Below, one piece after another: positions 37,462 through 47,397 of a stretch of 64,000 nucleotides of DNA. Source of the stretch: Lonsdalea populi. Lineage in GTDB: Bacteria > Pseudomonadota > Gammaproteobacteria > Enterobacterales > Enterobacteriaceae. How positions within the stretch are numbered: the first letter of the stretch is position 1; each line of letters opens with the position of its first letter. Both the position numbers and the translations under genes were made by a program. Under the pieces are notes generated by a model. That model worked only from the letters and a program-made list of their open reading frames with translations. It had not been told where the DNA came from and did no database searches. The DNA is taken from positions 1,984,001 through 2,048,000 of the forward strand of contig NZ_CP065534.1 of NCBI RefSeq assembly GCF_015999465.1, read 5' to 3'.

Positions 37462-38997
37462 TTAAATGCTGCGGCGCGAGAAATCTTTCGGACGAAATCC
37501 CATCAGCGCCAGCGTGACGAAGTAAGCGCCGCCGCCGGCCGCCACCATCACCATCAACCGCAAGATACGCGCCGCCATATTGCCCTGATCCCACGGCGGC
37601 ATGATCTGATTTAGCGCCAGTAACGTCAGCGACATCACAACGACGGCCAGTAATAGCCGCACCAGAAAACGCATCCAGCCCGGCGACGGTTGGAAAATAT
37701 GTTGCTTACGCAGTTGCCAAAACAGCAGCGCGGCGTTGATGCAGGAGGCCAGCCCGATCGACAGCGCCAGTCCGGCATGCTGCAACGGCCCGATAAACGC
37801 CAGATTCATCAGCTGCGTCAGCACCAGCGTCACCAACGCGATCTTCACCGGCGTTTTGATGTCCTGTCTCGCGTAAAAGCCGGGCACCAGCACTTTCACC
37901 AAGATTAACCCCATTAACCCGATGGAATACGCCACCAGCGCCCGCTGCGTCATCGCCGCATCAAAGGCGCTGAACTTACCGTATTGGAATAATGACACCG
38001 TCAGCGGTTTCGCCAAGAGTCCCAGCGCGACCGCACTTGGCAACGCCAACAGGAAGCACAGCCTCAGCCCCCAGTCCATCAGGTGGGAATACTCTTTGTG
38101 ATTACCGCTGGCCGCGCTTTTCGACAGCGACGGCAGCAGAATAGTGCCTAACGCAACACCCAGCACGCCGGAGGGAAACTCCATCAGGCGATCGGCGTAA
38201 TACATCCATGACACAGCGCCCTGACTCAGGAAAGAAGCGAAAATCGTATTGATAATTAATGAGATTTGACTCACCGACACACCGAGGATAGCCGGTACCA
38301 TCAGCTTCATGACGCGGGCAACGCTCGGGTCGCGCCATTTGATGCGCGGCAAGACCAACATACCGATTTTCTTGAGGTGCGGCAGTTGGTATCCCAGCTG
38401 TAATACGCCGCCGACCACGACGGCCCAGGCCAGCGCCAGCACCGGCGGGTGAAAATACGGCGTAGCGAACAGGGCAAAAAAGATCATGCTGACATTGAGC
38501 AGCGTCGGCGCGAACGCGGGCACCGAAAAACGGTTCCAGGTATTGAGCACCGATCCGACCATCGACGTTAGTGAAATCAATAAAATATAAGGGAATGTGA
38601 TGCGCAGCAGCGATGAGGTGAGTTCAAAACGCGCCGGGGTGTCGGCAAAGCCGGGAGCCGTCACCATAATCACCCAGGGCGCGGCCAACATGCCAGCGAT
38701 GGTGACCAGCGTCAGCACCAGCGTCAGCATCCCGGCGATATAGGCCAGAAACGTGCGGGTGGCCTCTTCTCCCTGCTGGCTTTTATATTCGGCCAGAATG
38801 GGGACGAAAGCCTGGGAAAACGCGCCTTCAGCAAAAATGCGACGCAACAGGTTGGGAAGTTTAAAGGCGACAAAAAAGGCGTCCGTTGCCATACCCGCAC
38901 CAAAAACGCGGGCGACGATAGCGTCACGCACAAAGCCCAGCAGGCGGGAAAGCATTGTCATTGAACTGACCGCAGCCAGTGATTTAAGTAAATTCAT
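37462..38997 (-). CDS. murJ: Lipid II flippase MurJ
   Basis: Moves lipid II across the inner membrane for peptidoglycan synthesis. 511 residues with 14 expected helices, starting [20 protein letters not shown] and [20 protein letters not shown], the typical MviN/MurJ opening. Charged cavity residues (the RDxxxA segment and Arg in SRLLGFVRD) are kept. The frame opens 19 codons upstream, but the ATG at 38997 is the family start. Confidence 0.97.
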   Translation of the reverse strand: MNLLKSLAAVSSMTMLSRLLGFVRDAIVARVFGAGMATDAFFVAFKLPNLLRRIFAEGAFSQAFVPILAEYKSQQGEEATRTFLAYIAGMLTLVLTLVTIAGMLAAPWVIMVTAPGFADTPARFELTSSLLRITFPYILLISLTSMVGSVLNTWNRFSVPAFAPTLLNVSMIFFALFATPYFHPPVLALAWAVVVGGVLQLGYQLPHLKKIGMLVLPRIKWRDPSVARVMKLMVPAILGVSVSQISLIINTIFASFLSQGAVSWMYYADRLMEFPSGVLGVALGTILLPSLSKSAASGNHKEYSHLMDWGLRLCFLLALPSAVALGLLAKPLTVSLFQYGKFSAFDAAMTQRALVAYSIGLMGLILVKVLVPGFYARQDIKTPVKIALVTLVLTQLMNLAFIGPLQHAGLALSIGLASCINAALLFWQLRKQHIFQPSPGWMRFLVRLLLAVVVMSLTLLALNQIMPPWDQGNMAARILRLMVMVAAGGGAYFVTLALMGFRPKDFSRRSI

Positions 38998-39184
38998 GCG
39001 AGTGTTCTGAATACCGGGGAAGATAATGGCACAAACAGCCGTCCGGCCGTACACGCCTATGGGGTGCGCTCAGTCTACGCATTGTGCAGGCAAAAGCTAC
39101 CGGTTGGTGCCTTAGCTCGGCGCGTTAGGCCACTGAAATGTCTGAGCGACCTGATTTTTGCGACTGATATGAACGCCGGGCCAA

Positions 39185-39769
39185 TTACTTACGCAGCGCC
39201 CAGCGATCGTTGGTCAACGAGGTTAATACGTGGTCTTGCCATTCGCCGTCGATCAGCAGGTAATCTCTGGCGTACCCCTCTTTTTCGAACCCCAGGCGCG
39301 CCAGCAGACCGCCGCTGCGATGGTTGTACGGCATATAGTTGGCCATGATGCGGTGCATACGCTGCTGAACAAACATATAACGCAGGCTCGCTTTCAGCGC
39401 TTCAAACATCAGCCCTTGCCCCTGCCATTTCTGCCCGAGCGAATAGCCCAGATAACAGGCGTGGAAAGATCCGCGCAGAATATTGCTGAAGTTGGCGACG
39501 CCGCGCACCTCGGCTTCCTGCGAGTCAAGCAGCAAGAAATAGAACGCGCTGCTCTGTTTATGCATATCGGCGATCACGCTCAAGCGCGCCTGCCATCCGG
39601 AAGGGTAGCAGTGGCTGGCATCACGTGCCGGCTCCCAGGGTTTTAAAAAATCGCGGTTTTCCGCGTAATACTCCGCCAGACGCCAGGCATCACGTTCATG
39701 AGCCAGACGCACCACCAGCCGGTCCGTCGTCAAACGTACCGTGGCAGATGTGGAACGATAGCCAAACAT
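39185..39769 (-). CDS. rimJ: Ribosomal protein S5 alanine N-acetyltransferase
   Basis: 194-residue GNAT acetyltransferase. It starts [20 protein letters not shown], has the acetyl-CoA loop ([20 protein letters not shown]) and the RimJ block [20 protein letters not shown]. It acetylates the N-terminus of S5 and has been linked to ribosome assembly. It lies upstream of murJ on the same strand and is divergent from mdtH. Confidence 0.96.
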   Translation of the reverse strand: MFGYRSTSATVRLTTDRLVVRLAHERDAWRLAEYYAENRDFLKPWEPARDASHCYPSGWQARLSVIADMHKQSSAFYFLLLDSQEAEVRGVANFSNILRGSFHACYLGYSLGQKWQGQGLMFEALKASLRYMFVQQRMHRIMANYMPYNHRSGGLLARLGFEKEGYARDYLLIDGEWQDHVLTSLTNDRWALRK

Positions 39770-40055
39770 TTCTCTTCCCTCAGGTTCGGGGTGATCGATC
39801 GATTATGTTTATGGAACCAACAAAACGGCTATCCGCCAGCAATCAGCGGATAAACATAGCGTTAAGTTTACTATAAACCACGTTGACTGCATCAACGTAA
39901 CCGTGCAATCAGCGTGCGTTTGCTCCTGCCATTCCCGCCGCTCCACGCCGTGAAGCGTCTGACGATAGAAAATATTATCTCCCTAACCTATCGCCATTCA
40001 TCAATTGGCGAGAGAATGAACGGGCGGCCATTCCCTCTTTCCATGACGGTGCAAC

Positions 40056-41261
40056 ATGCCTTTAATGACGCAGGCGCGCAGCCTGGGTAAATATTTCATC
40101 CTGCTTGACAACATGCTGGTGATTTTAGGGTTCTTCGTCGTGTTCCCCCTGATTTCCATACGATTCGTCGATCAAATGGGCTGGGCCGCGCTGACGGTCG
40201 GCATCGCATTAGGACTGCGTCAGCTCACCCAACAGGGATTGGGGATCTTCGGCGGCGCGATTGCCGACCGGTTCGGCGTCAAGCCGATGATTATTACCGG
40301 CATGCTGATGCGCTCAGCCGGTTTTATCTGCATGGCGCTGACCACCACTCCGCTGGTACTGATGCTCTCCTGTTTTCTCTCAGGACTCGGCGGCACACTG
40401 TTTGACCCGCCGCGCACCGCGCTGGTCATCAAATTGACCCGCCCCAGCGAACGCGGGCGCTTTTTCTCCCTCTTGTTGATGCAGGACACGGCGGGGTCGG
40501 TCACCGGTGCGCTGCTCGGCAGTTGGCTGATGCAATATAATTTCAACGTCGTCTGCTGGGTCGGCGCTTTTATGTTCCTGCTGGCGGCGGGCATGAATGC
40601 CTGGCTGCTGCCTGCCTATCGAATCTCCACCACGCGGACGCCCATGCGCGAAGGCATGCTGCGGGTTCTGCGCGACAGCCGTTTTGTTATCTATGTACTG
40701 ACGTTGACTGGGTATTTCATGCTGGCGGTGCAGGTACTGCTGATGATGCCCATCGTCGTCAACGAAGTCGCGGGAACGCCTGCGGCGGTTAAATGGATGT
40801 ATGCCATTGAAGCCTCACTCTCTCTGACGTTGCTCTACCCGGTCGCGCGCTGGAGCGAGAAACGTTTTCGGCTGGAACAGCGGCTGATGGCCGGGCTGTT
40901 TATCATGACGCTCAGCCTGTTTCCGATGGGGATAGCGACGCATCTGAACCTGTTGCTGGTGCTGATCGGCCTGTTTTATTTCGGCTCCATCATCGCCGAA
41001 CCCGCGCGCGAAACGCTGGGCGCTTCGCTGGCCAACGCCCGCGCCCGCGGCAGCTATATGGGCTTCAGCCGCATGGGATTGGCGTTAGGAGGCGCTCTCG
41101 GCTATAGCGGCGGCGGCTGGCTGTACGACAGCGGACGCGCACTCGGTCAGCCGGAGCTGCCGTGGTGCATGCTCGGGATCATTGGACTGATGACGCTGGC
41201 CGCACTGTATTGGCAGTTCCATCTAAGGCGTATTGAGCCCGCGATGCTGGGCGATCGCTAA
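40056..41261 (+). CDS. mdtH: MFS multidrug transporter MdtH
   Basis: 401 residues with twelve predicted helices. The MFS loop 2-3 motif is [20 protein letters not shown], and the opening [20 protein letters not shown] is specific to MdtH. E. coli MdtH gives mild resistance to quinolones when overproduced; a physiological substrate is not known. Divergent from rimJ as in E. coli. Confidence 0.94.
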   Translation: MPLMTQARSLGKYFILLDNMLVILGFFVVFPLISIRFVDQMGWAALTVGIALGLRQLTQQGLGIFGGAIADRFGVKPMIITGMLMRSAGFICMALTTTPLVLMLSCFLSGLGGTLFDPPRTALVIKLTRPSERGRFFSLLLMQDTAGSVTGALLGSWLMQYNFNVVCWVGAFMFLLAAGMNAWLLPAYRISTTRTPMREGMLRVLRDSRFVIYVLTLTGYFMLAVQVLLMMPIVVNEVAGTPAAVKWMYAIEASLSLTLLYPVARWSEKRFRLEQRLMAGLFIMTLSLFPMGIATHLNLLLVLIGLFYFGSIIAEPARETLGASLANARARGSYMGFSRMGLALGGALGYSGGGWLYDSGRALGQPELPWCMLGIIGLMTLAALYWQFHLRRIEPAMLGDR

Positions 41262-41430
41262 TCACGCCTCGATCTCTCTTTTACCGGGTGCCTTGCACCC
41301 GAATTGATCTCAAGTGAAAAGGCCCCCATACTTTTTCGTCATAGATGCCGTTTTTTACTGCGTGCTCACAGGGATGCTCTCGTGAATACGGCATCGGCAT
41401 CGCCTTGATCGACTACAGAGGAACACCGGT

Positions 41431-42078
41431 ATGAAACTTTATATTTATGACCACTGCCCATTCTGCGTGAAAGCCCGCATGATTTTTGGACTGAAAGATA
41501 TCCCGGTAGAACTGGAATGCCTGCTCAATGACGACGAAAAGACGCCCATCTCCATGGTCGGTAAAAAAATGCTTCCCATTCTTCAAAAAGACGACGGCAG
41601 CTTTATGCCAGAGAGTCTGGATATCGTGGAGTATATCGATGCGTATGACGGCAAACCACTGCTGACCGGCCCGAATAATCCCGCCATTGAAGCCTGGATC
41701 CGCAAGGTGTCAGGCTATATCTCACGCCTGCTTATTCCCCGCTTCAGCCGCGCCCCTTTCGAAGAGTTCGCCACCCCTTCCGCCCGTGATTACTTCATCG
41801 CCAAAAAAGAGGTGATGATAGGCGATTTTGAAGATCAGTTCGGCCACTCCACCGGGTTGATCAAAAATATCAGCAGCGATCTCAAGAAGCTCGAGCCGCT
41901 GATCGTCCAGCCCAACGCCTGTAACGGAGAACTGTCGCTGGACGACCTTCACCTGTTCCCAATCCTGCGCTCCCTGACCATCGTCTCCGGCGTTTCAGTG
42001 CCGTCTAAAGTGGCCGACTACCGCGACAACGTGGCTAAACAAACCCAGATCCCGCTGCTAAGCGGCATGGCTCAATAA
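41431..42078 (+). CDS. grxB: Glutaredoxin 2
   Basis: 215-residue glutaredoxin with a GST-like fold. The N-terminal active site is CPFC (DHCPFCVKARMIFG), followed by the GSH-binding ESLDIVEYID and a helical C-terminal domain. It uses glutathione to reduce disulphides and mixed disulphides. It lies between mdtH and yceB as in E. coli. Confidence 0.97.
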   Translation: MKLYIYDHCPFCVKARMIFGLKDIPVELECLLNDDEKTPISMVGKKMLPILQKDDGSFMPESLDIVEYIDAYDGKPLLTGPNNPAIEAWIRKVSGYISRLLIPRFSRAPFEEFATPSARDYFIAKKEVMIGDFEDQFGHSTGLIKNISSDLKKLEPLIVQPNACNGELSLDDLHLFPILRSLTIVSGVSVPSKVADYRDNVAKQTQIPLLSGMAQ

Positions 42079-42222
42079 GATTTTTTTCACATATCGGCGC
42101 TCAACGTGTTGGTATGTGCTTCACCGTTTCAGGACTTTCCGATTGGCGCTGTCAAAGCAAAAGCGCACGCTGCCTCGCCATCAGATATCGGTAGTTTTGA
42201 GGGAATTAACGAGGTTATAACA

Positions 42223-42786
42223 ATGAAGAAATCAGGATGGGCGACACTGGCATTGCTGGGCGGACTTATGCTCAGCGGCTGTAATCAGCTGACCCAGTAC
42301 ACCCTTAGCGAACAGGAAGTGAATCAATATTTGCAGGAACATAACGACTACCAGAAACAGATCGGCGTGCCGGGCGTTGTGGATGCAAATATCGTCCTGA
42401 CCGATCTGTCCACGCAGATTGGCCGCGAAGAGCCCGGAAAAGTCACGTTGACCGGCAATGCCAAGGTTGACATCAGATCCCTGCTGGGCGCGCAGTCTGC
42501 GGACATGAAGCTGACGCTGAAGGCACAGCCGGTCTTCGATAAAGCGCAGGGCGCCATTTATCTAAAAGAGATGACGCTGACAGATTACACCGTGCAGCCG
42601 GAAAAAATGCAGACGATGTTCAAAACGCTGACGCCTTATCTTAATCAATCGCTTAAAAGCTATTTCGATCAAAAACCCGCCTATGTATTAAATGCAGAAC
42701 ACAGCACGAAAGAAGCGATGGCCAAGAAACTGGCGAAGGGCATTGAAGTGAAGCCGGGGCAGTTGATCATTCAACTGACTGAGTAA
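42223..42786 (+). CDS. yceB: YceB lipoprotein
   Basis: 187 residues with a lipoprotein signal (MKKSGWATLALLGGLMLSGC; lipobox LSGC). The mature part is a DUF1439 beta-rich domain (IGVPGVVDANIVLTDLSTQI) that may bind a lipid-like ligand. The ATG at 42223 has GAGG upstream; the frame extends further but without a signal peptide. The +2 residue is Asn, so sorting to the outer membrane is expected. Confidence 0.95.
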   Translation: MKKSGWATLALLGGLMLSGCNQLTQYTLSEQEVNQYLQEHNDYQKQIGVPGVVDANIVLTDLSTQIGREEPGKVTLTGNAKVDIRSLLGAQSADMKLTLKAQPVFDKAQGAIYLKEMTLTDYTVQPEKMQTMFKTLTPYLNQSLKSYFDQKPAYVLNAEHSTKEAMAKKLAKGIEVKPGQLIIQLTE

Positions 42787-42854
42787 TTTACAGCTGGCCG
42801 GGGACGCCGCCGCCCACGGCCAGTTTTAGCCTTGTGAAGGAATAGTCGGCTCGC

Positions 42855-43424
42855 TTACTCCTCGCCCTCTTCCGTTTCCGCCAGCTCTTCACGCATCGCT
42901 TCCAACGCTTCACGCGTCACTATCGCCAGCGCACGGTAAAACCTTGTGGTCGCATGACTTTCGGCTTTGCCCAGAAAACGGTCGCTCCACGGCAGCAGGT
43001 AGGTGTCGAATAGCGCGGTCTGCGCCTCGGTCTCATCTTCCTGAGCCTGATCCTCCAGCCATGAAGCTGCAAGCAGCAGTCCGCCAAAGTGGTCTGACGG
43101 ACCTTCGCCTAGCGGCATGCCACGCTGCTGTAAAAATTCGCGCAACGCCGTTTCCGGAGACGACGGCGCGTAACCCGACCGCCAAGGCGTTACCGCCGCA
43201 TCGTCACCGGCGAACAGCCGCTGATAATCGGCGCTCAGGGCATCAAGCCCTTCCTCCTTCAGGCTGGTTTGCATCCGCATCAACAGTGCATCCTGCTCAA
43301 GCGGCCACTGCTGACCCAGCTTGCCCTCTTTTACCAGCGCCATGAGCGGGATCAGCAGTGGATCTTGCGGCTGGCGATAAAACAGTGAGCCCAATACACG
43401 GCACACAATGGAAAATTCATTCAT
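42855..43424 (-). CDS. ycdY: TorD/DmsD-family chaperone YcdY
   Basis: 189-residue helical protein of the redox enzyme maturation chaperone family, starting MNEFSIVCRVLGSLFYRQPQ. Blocks include LSADYQRLFAG and HFGGLLLAASWLEDQ. In E. coli YcdY raises activity of the zinc-dependent phosphatase YcdX and affects swarming. It lies 31 bp downstream of ycdX, so the pair is kept as an operon. Confidence 0.95.
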   Translation of the reverse strand: MNEFSIVCRVLGSLFYRQPQDPLLIPLMALVKEGKLGQQWPLEQDALLMRMQTSLKEEGLDALSADYQRLFAGDDAAVTPWRSGYAPSSPETALREFLQQRGMPLGEGPSDHFGGLLLAASWLEDQAQEDETEAQTALFDTYLLPWSDRFLGKAESHATTRFYRALAIVTREALEAMREELAETEEGEE

Positions 43425-43455
43425 GCGTTAAACCTGTAGGTAAAGAGTGACAATG

Positions 43456-44193
43456 TCACAAAGAGGCCAATTCGGGGATAGCCGGCTGACCGCGGCGTTC
43501 CAGAAAATCCAGCACCCGACGCGGGCTGACATTCAACACGCGTTCCGCCGGGAAATCAATCTCCCTTAAAATACGCTCGCAATAGGGAAATTCGCCCAAC
43601 GCGAACGCCACGTGGCTATCCGACCCTAGCGCCAGATATCCGCCCGCATCGCGCACCGCTTCAGCGATGGCCCGACAGTTGGCCTCGCTTCCTTTGCGGG
43701 AGTGAATAAAGGAGGAGTTGTTCAGCTCCAGAGCCACATCGTATTTCGCGGCCGTTTCCGCCACCGCCTGAATGTCGATAGGATATTTAGGGTTGCCGGG
43801 ATGGCTGATGATATGCACGCTGCCTAGCGCCATCGCCGCGATCATCGCCTTGGTGTGCGCCTCTTTATCCTGCGGCGGAAACACCGGCTCGTGAAAGCCT
43901 GCGATAATCAGATCCAGACTCTCCAGCATCGGCCCCGTGCAGTCGATATCGCCGTTCAGATTTTTGATGTTGGCCTCGATACCCCGCAGGATACCAATGC
44001 CCTCCACAACCCTCGGCCATACGCGCATATTGATGAAGTGCCAATAATGCGGGGCATCCTCCATATCAGGACCGTGATCCGTGATCGCAAACAGTTGAAT
44101 ATGCTTACGCCGGGCTTCGGCAATATAGTCATGCAGGGTGCTATAGGCGTGGGTGCTGGCTACGGTGTGCATATGTAAATCGACGGGGTACAT
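43456..44193 (-). CDS. ycdX: PHP-family zinc phosphatase YcdX
   Basis: 245 residues of the polymerase-histidinol phosphatase superfamily. It has the metal ligands DLHMHT at the start, TDHGPDM, and the later HIISHPGN and SDSHVAF, forming the trinuclear zinc site. It starts [20 protein letters not shown]. ycdY, its likely chaperone, follows on the same strand. Confidence 0.95.
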   Translation of the reverse strand: MYPVDLHMHTVASTHAYSTLHDYIAEARRKHIQLFAITDHGPDMEDAPHYWHFINMRVWPRVVEGIGILRGIEANIKNLNGDIDCTGPMLESLDLIIAGFHEPVFPPQDKEAHTKAMIAAMALGSVHIISHPGNPKYPIDIQAVAETAAKYDVALELNNSSFIHSRKGSEANCRAIAEAVRDAGGYLALGSDSHVAFALGEFPYCERILREIDFPAERVLNVSPRRVLDFLERRGQPAIPELASL

Positions 44194-44396
44194 GGCTTCT
44201 CCTGGCGCTCATTTTACCGTACCAGCATACCATCCTTCCCTTCCCCACACAGCTCACGGGGGCAATTGTCACGTTATTTTAACAAATGCAAAACACGTTA
44301 TAACGCCCGTCAGACGCCTGAATGCGCACTTCTGGCGAGTAAAACAGCAAATTGCGTTAACTTTAGCTAATCGCACCATAACGAGGCATAAGTGTG

Positions 44397-44425
44397 TTGA
44401 CGCTGCAGGGGAATTTCCCTACAGT
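44397..44425 (+). promoter_or_regulatory. Promoter of tRNA-Ser
   Basis: TTGACG (44397-44402), 17-bp spacer, TACAGT (44420-44425), then a GC-rich discriminator (AGCGCCCG). This is the layout of a stringently controlled stable-RNA promoter, about 25 bp before the mature tRNA. Confidence 0.8.
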
Positions 44426-44454
44426 AGCGCCCGTTATCTGAGAGGATGACCACC

Positions 44455-44544
44455 GGTGAGGTGTCCGAGAGGCTGAAGGAGCACGCCTGGAAAGTGTGTA
44501 TACGTGAAAACGTATCGAGGGTTCGAATCCCTCCCTCACCGCCA
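44455..44544 (+). tRNA. serX: tRNA-Ser (anticodon GGA)
   Basis: A class II tRNA of 90 nt. The acceptor arm GGTGAGG pairs with CCTCACC, the anticodon loop reads CCTGGAAAG (anticodon GGA), and the long variable arm is TGTATACGTGAAAACGTAT-type. The T-loop is GGGTTCGAATCCC and CCA is encoded. It reads UCC and UCU codons. Its last 20 nt are the first part of the 177-bp repeat unit that follows. Its place beside ycdX matches E. coli serX, a known integration site for genomic islands. Confidence 0.95.
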
Positions 44545-45041
44545 TATTCCATAAGAAAGCCTGAGCGAAAGTTCGGGCTTTTTTGTATGCATAAATCCCC
44601 TTGAGGGAGGGTGAGAACCCTCGCCAGGGTTCGACAAAACGGCAGCGCCGTTTTGCATGGCCGCCAGGCCACCCGAAGGGCAAGGCGCGCAGCGCCGCCG
44701 TGAATCCCTCCCTCACCGCCATATTCCATAAGAAAGCCTGAGCGAAAGTTCAGGCTTTTTCGTGTGCATAAATCTCCTCGAGGGAGGGTGAGAACCCTCG
44801 CCAGGGTTCGACAAAACGGCAGCGCCGTTTTGCATGGCCGCCAGGCCACCCGAAGGGCAAGGCGCGCAGCGCCGCCGTGAATCCCTCCCTCACCGCCATA
44901 TTCCATAAGAAAGCCTGAGCGAAAGTTCGGGCTTTTTTGTATGCATAAATCCCCTTGAGGGAGGGTGAGAACCCTCGCCAGGGTTCGACAAAACGGCAGC
45001 GCCGTTTTGCATGGCCGCCAGGCCACCCGAAGGGCAAGGCG
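44525..45041 (+). repeat. 177-bp tandem repeat carrying the tRNA-Ser 3' end
   Basis: Units start at 44525, 44702 and 44879; the third stops after 163 bp, giving about 2.9 copies. Each unit begins with the last 20 nt of the tRNA (GAATCCCTCCCTCACCGCCA), then a terminator hairpin. A GGGTTCGA T-loop mimic and a CAAAACGGC/GCCGTTTTG hairpin follow. Copies 1 and 3 are identical where both exist; copy 2 differs at five positions, all in the terminator to spacer part. The plan is strikingly like the E. coli tyrT tandem repeats that start with the tRNA-Tyr 3' end. The reverse strand stays open in frame through the copies (59 codons per unit), but this is most likely spurious. Confidence 0.95.
44557..44586 (+). 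terminator. tRNA-Ser terminator, repeated in each unit
   Basis: AAGCCTGAGC pairs with GTTCGGGCTT around GAAA, followed by TTTT. It starts 13 nt after the tRNA CCA. Equivalent hairpins recur 177 and 354 bp downstream, so read-through transcripts would meet three terminators in series. Confidence 0.9.
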
Positions 45042-45081
45042 TACCGCCACGCCGTCTATCCTGCCCCGCGACGTGACTTAA

Positions 45082-46029
45082 TCAGCTCGTCTTGATATCC
45101 CCCGCCGCATTTTTATATCGCACGGCGGATCGGGGCGTTTCATCTACCGTCAGGGTAAACACATCCGGGCGGGCGTAGTGGCCGGTGACGTCAAGATCGT
45201 AGCGGGCTTTGACCAGTTCATCGGTGTCGATTTCCGCCGTCAACAGGCCCTTTTCCCCGGTCAGCGGACCAGCCAGCACATTGCCCATCGGGTCGACGAT
45301 CAGGCTGCCGCCGTTGATCAGCGGACGGTTATTGTCCCAGCCAGTTATGCTGATCCCCAACTCGGCGGGCGACGCCTGAATTTGGCAGGCGGTGATCACG
45401 AAACAGCGCCCCTCATGGGCGATGTGCCGCATGGACGCCTGCCAGTTTTCACGCTCATCCACGGTCGGCGCGCACCAAATCTCCACGCCTTTGCCATACA
45501 TGGCCATGCGCAGCGCGGGCATGTGGTTTTCCCAGCAAATCGCCGCGCCGACCTTCCCAGCCTGCGTATTGACGACGGTCAGCGTCGAACCGTCCCCCTG
45601 CCCCCAGATCAGCCGTTCAGTACCGGTCGGCATCAGCTTACGGTGCTTGCCGACCAGTCCATCTTCGGGCGTGAAGAACAGCGCGCTGCAGTAGAGCGTA
45701 TTACCGTCGCGCTCAATGGCGCCGACCACCAGCGACGCGCCGGTGCGGGCGGATAATCCCGCCAGCGCTTCGCACTCTTCGCCGTTGAAATCGATAGCGT
45801 TGTGGTAATAACGCTCGTAGGCCTCGCGCCCTTCCGGCAGACGATAGCCCAGATAGGTACCGAAGATTTCCCCTTTGGGATATCCCCCTAACAGCGCCTC
45901 CGGCATGACGACCAGCGCACAGCCGCTGCGCGCGATCTCGTCCTCATACGCCAAAATCTCTGCTAACGTCGCCGCCTTCCCGGCGGGAGAAGACCCTAAT
46001 TGCAATGCCGCTACAACGGATTTCGCCAT
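45082..46029 (-). CDS. Nitrilase
   Basis: 315-residue carbon-nitrogen hydrolase of the true nitrilase branch, expected to turn an organic nitrile into a carboxylic acid and ammonia. The catalytic triad is visible: Glu in [14 protein letters not shown], Lys in [17 protein letters not shown] and Cys in [19 protein letters not shown]. The CWENxMP form is typical of nitrilases acting on plant-type and arylacetonitriles; the substrate is not known. The start at 46029 ([10 protein letters not shown]) has AGGGGA just before it. It is divergent from a LysR regulator, likely its controller, and lies directly behind the tRNA-Ser repeats, so it may be island cargo. Confidence 0.9.
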   Translation of the reverse strand: MAKSVVAALQLGSSPAGKAATLAEILAYEDEIARSGCALVVMPEALLGGYPKGEIFGTYLGYRLPEGREAYERYYHNAIDFNGEECEALAGLSARTGASLVVGAIERDGNTLYCSALFFTPEDGLVGKHRKLMPTGTERLIWGQGDGSTLTVVNTQAGKVGAAICWENHMPALRMAMYGKGVEIWCAPTVDERENWQASMRHIAHEGRCFVITACQIQASPAELGISITGWDNNRPLINGGSLIVDPMGNVLAGPLTGEKGLLTAEIDTDELVKARYDLDVTGHYARPDVFTLTVDETPRSAVRYKNAAGDIKTS

Positions 46030-46141
46030 ACTCTGTTCCCCTGTCATCAATGGTTAGTGGCCGCCCCGTAGGTGATGCGGCATGGGCTTTAGAGTGGCAC
46101 TGAGCTAGAATGAATGAAACCCCACTTCGTCGCTGAATATT

Positions 46142-47065
46142 ATGAATGAAATTAATATCGGAACGCTGGATCTCAACTTGCTTAAAACTTTCGAGGCGTT
46201 GTATGAAGAAGGCAGCGCCAGTCGCGCGGGCGTCAGACTCGGGTTGACCCAGTCCGCTGTGAGCGCCGCGCTGAAGCGGCTGAAAACGCTGTACAACGAC
46301 CCGCTGTTTATCCGCAACGGACGGGGATTGGCGCCGACGCCGCGCGCCAGCGAGCTGCAACCGCTGATCAGCGACGCCTTGAACAAATGTCGTGAAACGC
46401 TGCTGCTGAACAGTGAAACCGCGTCCTATGCGGGCCGAACGGTTATCGTGGGTCTGTCCGATGATTTCGAGCTGGCGCTGGCTCAGCCGCTGTTGCAGAA
46501 GCTGAATCAGCAGTCGCCCGGTCTGCGCGTTGTGTTCCGGCAGACCCACAGCCAGATCGCCGCCGATATGCTGCTGCGACACGAGCTGGATCTGGCGCTG
46601 ACGGCGGGAGGATTCACCTACCGTTCACTGTCCAAAAGTCATCTGGCGACCGGGGGCTACGCCTGCCTGATCACCGCAACGCCGGATGTGCCCTCGCCTG
46701 CGCTCTCGCTCGACGAGTTTATTCGCCGTCCGCATCTATTGGTCTCGCACGGCGGCTATATCGGACTAATGGATGAAAAGCTGACGGAACTGGGGCTCGT
46801 CCGTACCGTCGGCGCATCAACCACGCACTTCGCCGCCATTCCCTGGCTGCTGAAAGACAGCGATCTGGTCACGACCATTCCGGCGCATGCAGCAAGGGCC
46901 ATCGCCGGGATGGTGCCGACGCTGCGCTGCGTGCCTTGTCCATTGGCGATGCCGAACTACGCGATTGAGTTAGGGTGCCGCCAACCGGCCCTGCGCGACC
47001 GGCCGATACTGCGGGTGCGCGAGGCACTGACCGAATTGACGACCGCTTTCGACTGGGCCGGATAG
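46142..47065 (+). CDS. LysR-family regulator
   Basis: 307 residues: an N-terminal winged HTH (LNLLKTFEALYEEGSASRAG, LTQSAVSAALKRLKTLYNDP, LFIRNGRGLAPTPRA) and a substrate-binding-like effector domain from about 95. The N-terminal ...RNGRGLxPTPRA form is shared by NodD/LeuO-type members. It faces the nitrilase gene across 112 bp, the standard arrangement for a LysR activator and its target. The effector is unknown. Confidence 0.9.
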   Translation: MNEINIGTLDLNLLKTFEALYEEGSASRAGVRLGLTQSAVSAALKRLKTLYNDPLFIRNGRGLAPTPRASELQPLISDALNKCRETLLLNSETASYAGRTVIVGLSDDFELALAQPLLQKLNQQSPGLRVVFRQTHSQIAADMLLRHELDLALTAGGFTYRSLSKSHLATGGYACLITATPDVPSPALSLDEFIRRPHLLVSHGGYIGLMDEKLTELGLVRTVGASTTHFAAIPWLLKDSDLVTTIPAHAARAIAGMVPTLRCVPCPLAMPNYAIELGCRQPALRDRPILRVREALTELTTAFDWAG

Positions 47066-47156
47066 ACAATAAATTGATGTAGGTAACACTTTTAGCATTT
47101 TGTCGCGGCATCACCGCCTTTACCCGCAGCCTGTTGCTCCAATTTACCGTTTATAA

Positions 47157-47172
47157 TGAGATCGCCCTCACA
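47157..47172. promoter_or_regulatory. CRP-like site before btsT
   Basis: TGAGA-N6-TCACA: one half is perfect and the other has one mismatch to TGTGA. The btsT gene of E. coli is cAMP-CRP controlled, so this is a fitting location upstream of the BtsR site. Confidence 0.55.
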
Positions 47173-47220
47173 CATTTAAGCAGACAATAACCTCATGAAT
47201 ACCACTGGCGCCCCCCCATG

Positions 47221-47249
47221 ACCGCTCATCGGTGCTATCCCGCCGCTTA
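47221..47249 (+). promoter_or_regulatory. Candidate BtsR binding direct repeat
   Basis: ACCGCTCA, 13 bp, then GCCGCTTA. This fits the reported E. coli BtsR (YehT) motif ACC(G/A)CT(C/T)A repeated with a 13-bp gap, with one mismatch in the second copy. The regulator gene lies about 3.6 kb downstream in the same cluster. Confidence 0.65.
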
Positions 47250-47397
47250 CTCAATTATCCTCCCCACGAACCGCTTGTTTCTCCACGATAGCCGCTAGTA
47301 TTAACACTGGCTTTATCTCTAACCCCTAAAACCCATACAGCCTTATTAAAGCAGTCGTTTCGCTGTTTTACTGGTTTGTCTGACAAGCAGGTTTTGT

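Larger units (their letters stand above)
47066..47397. other. btsT control region
   Basis: 332 bp between the LysR gene and btsT. It contains a CRP-like site (47157-47172), a direct repeat fitting the BtsR motif (47221-47249) and a further ACCGCTTG at 47270-47277. No extra gene is seen. Confidence 0.6.

Noticed and set aside
44525..45041. CRISPR array
   Set aside because: The units are long direct tandem copies without variable spacers and carry tRNA and terminator sequence; no cas genes are near.
44363..45050. Reverse-strand ORFs with 59-residue repeats (e.g. NFRSGFLMEYGGEGGI...)
   Set aside because: They are antisense to the tRNA and its repeats; 177 bp is a multiple of three, so the frame stays open automatically. 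The GGEGGIRTLDT-type sequence is a well-known false translation of tRNA-Ser antisense strands.
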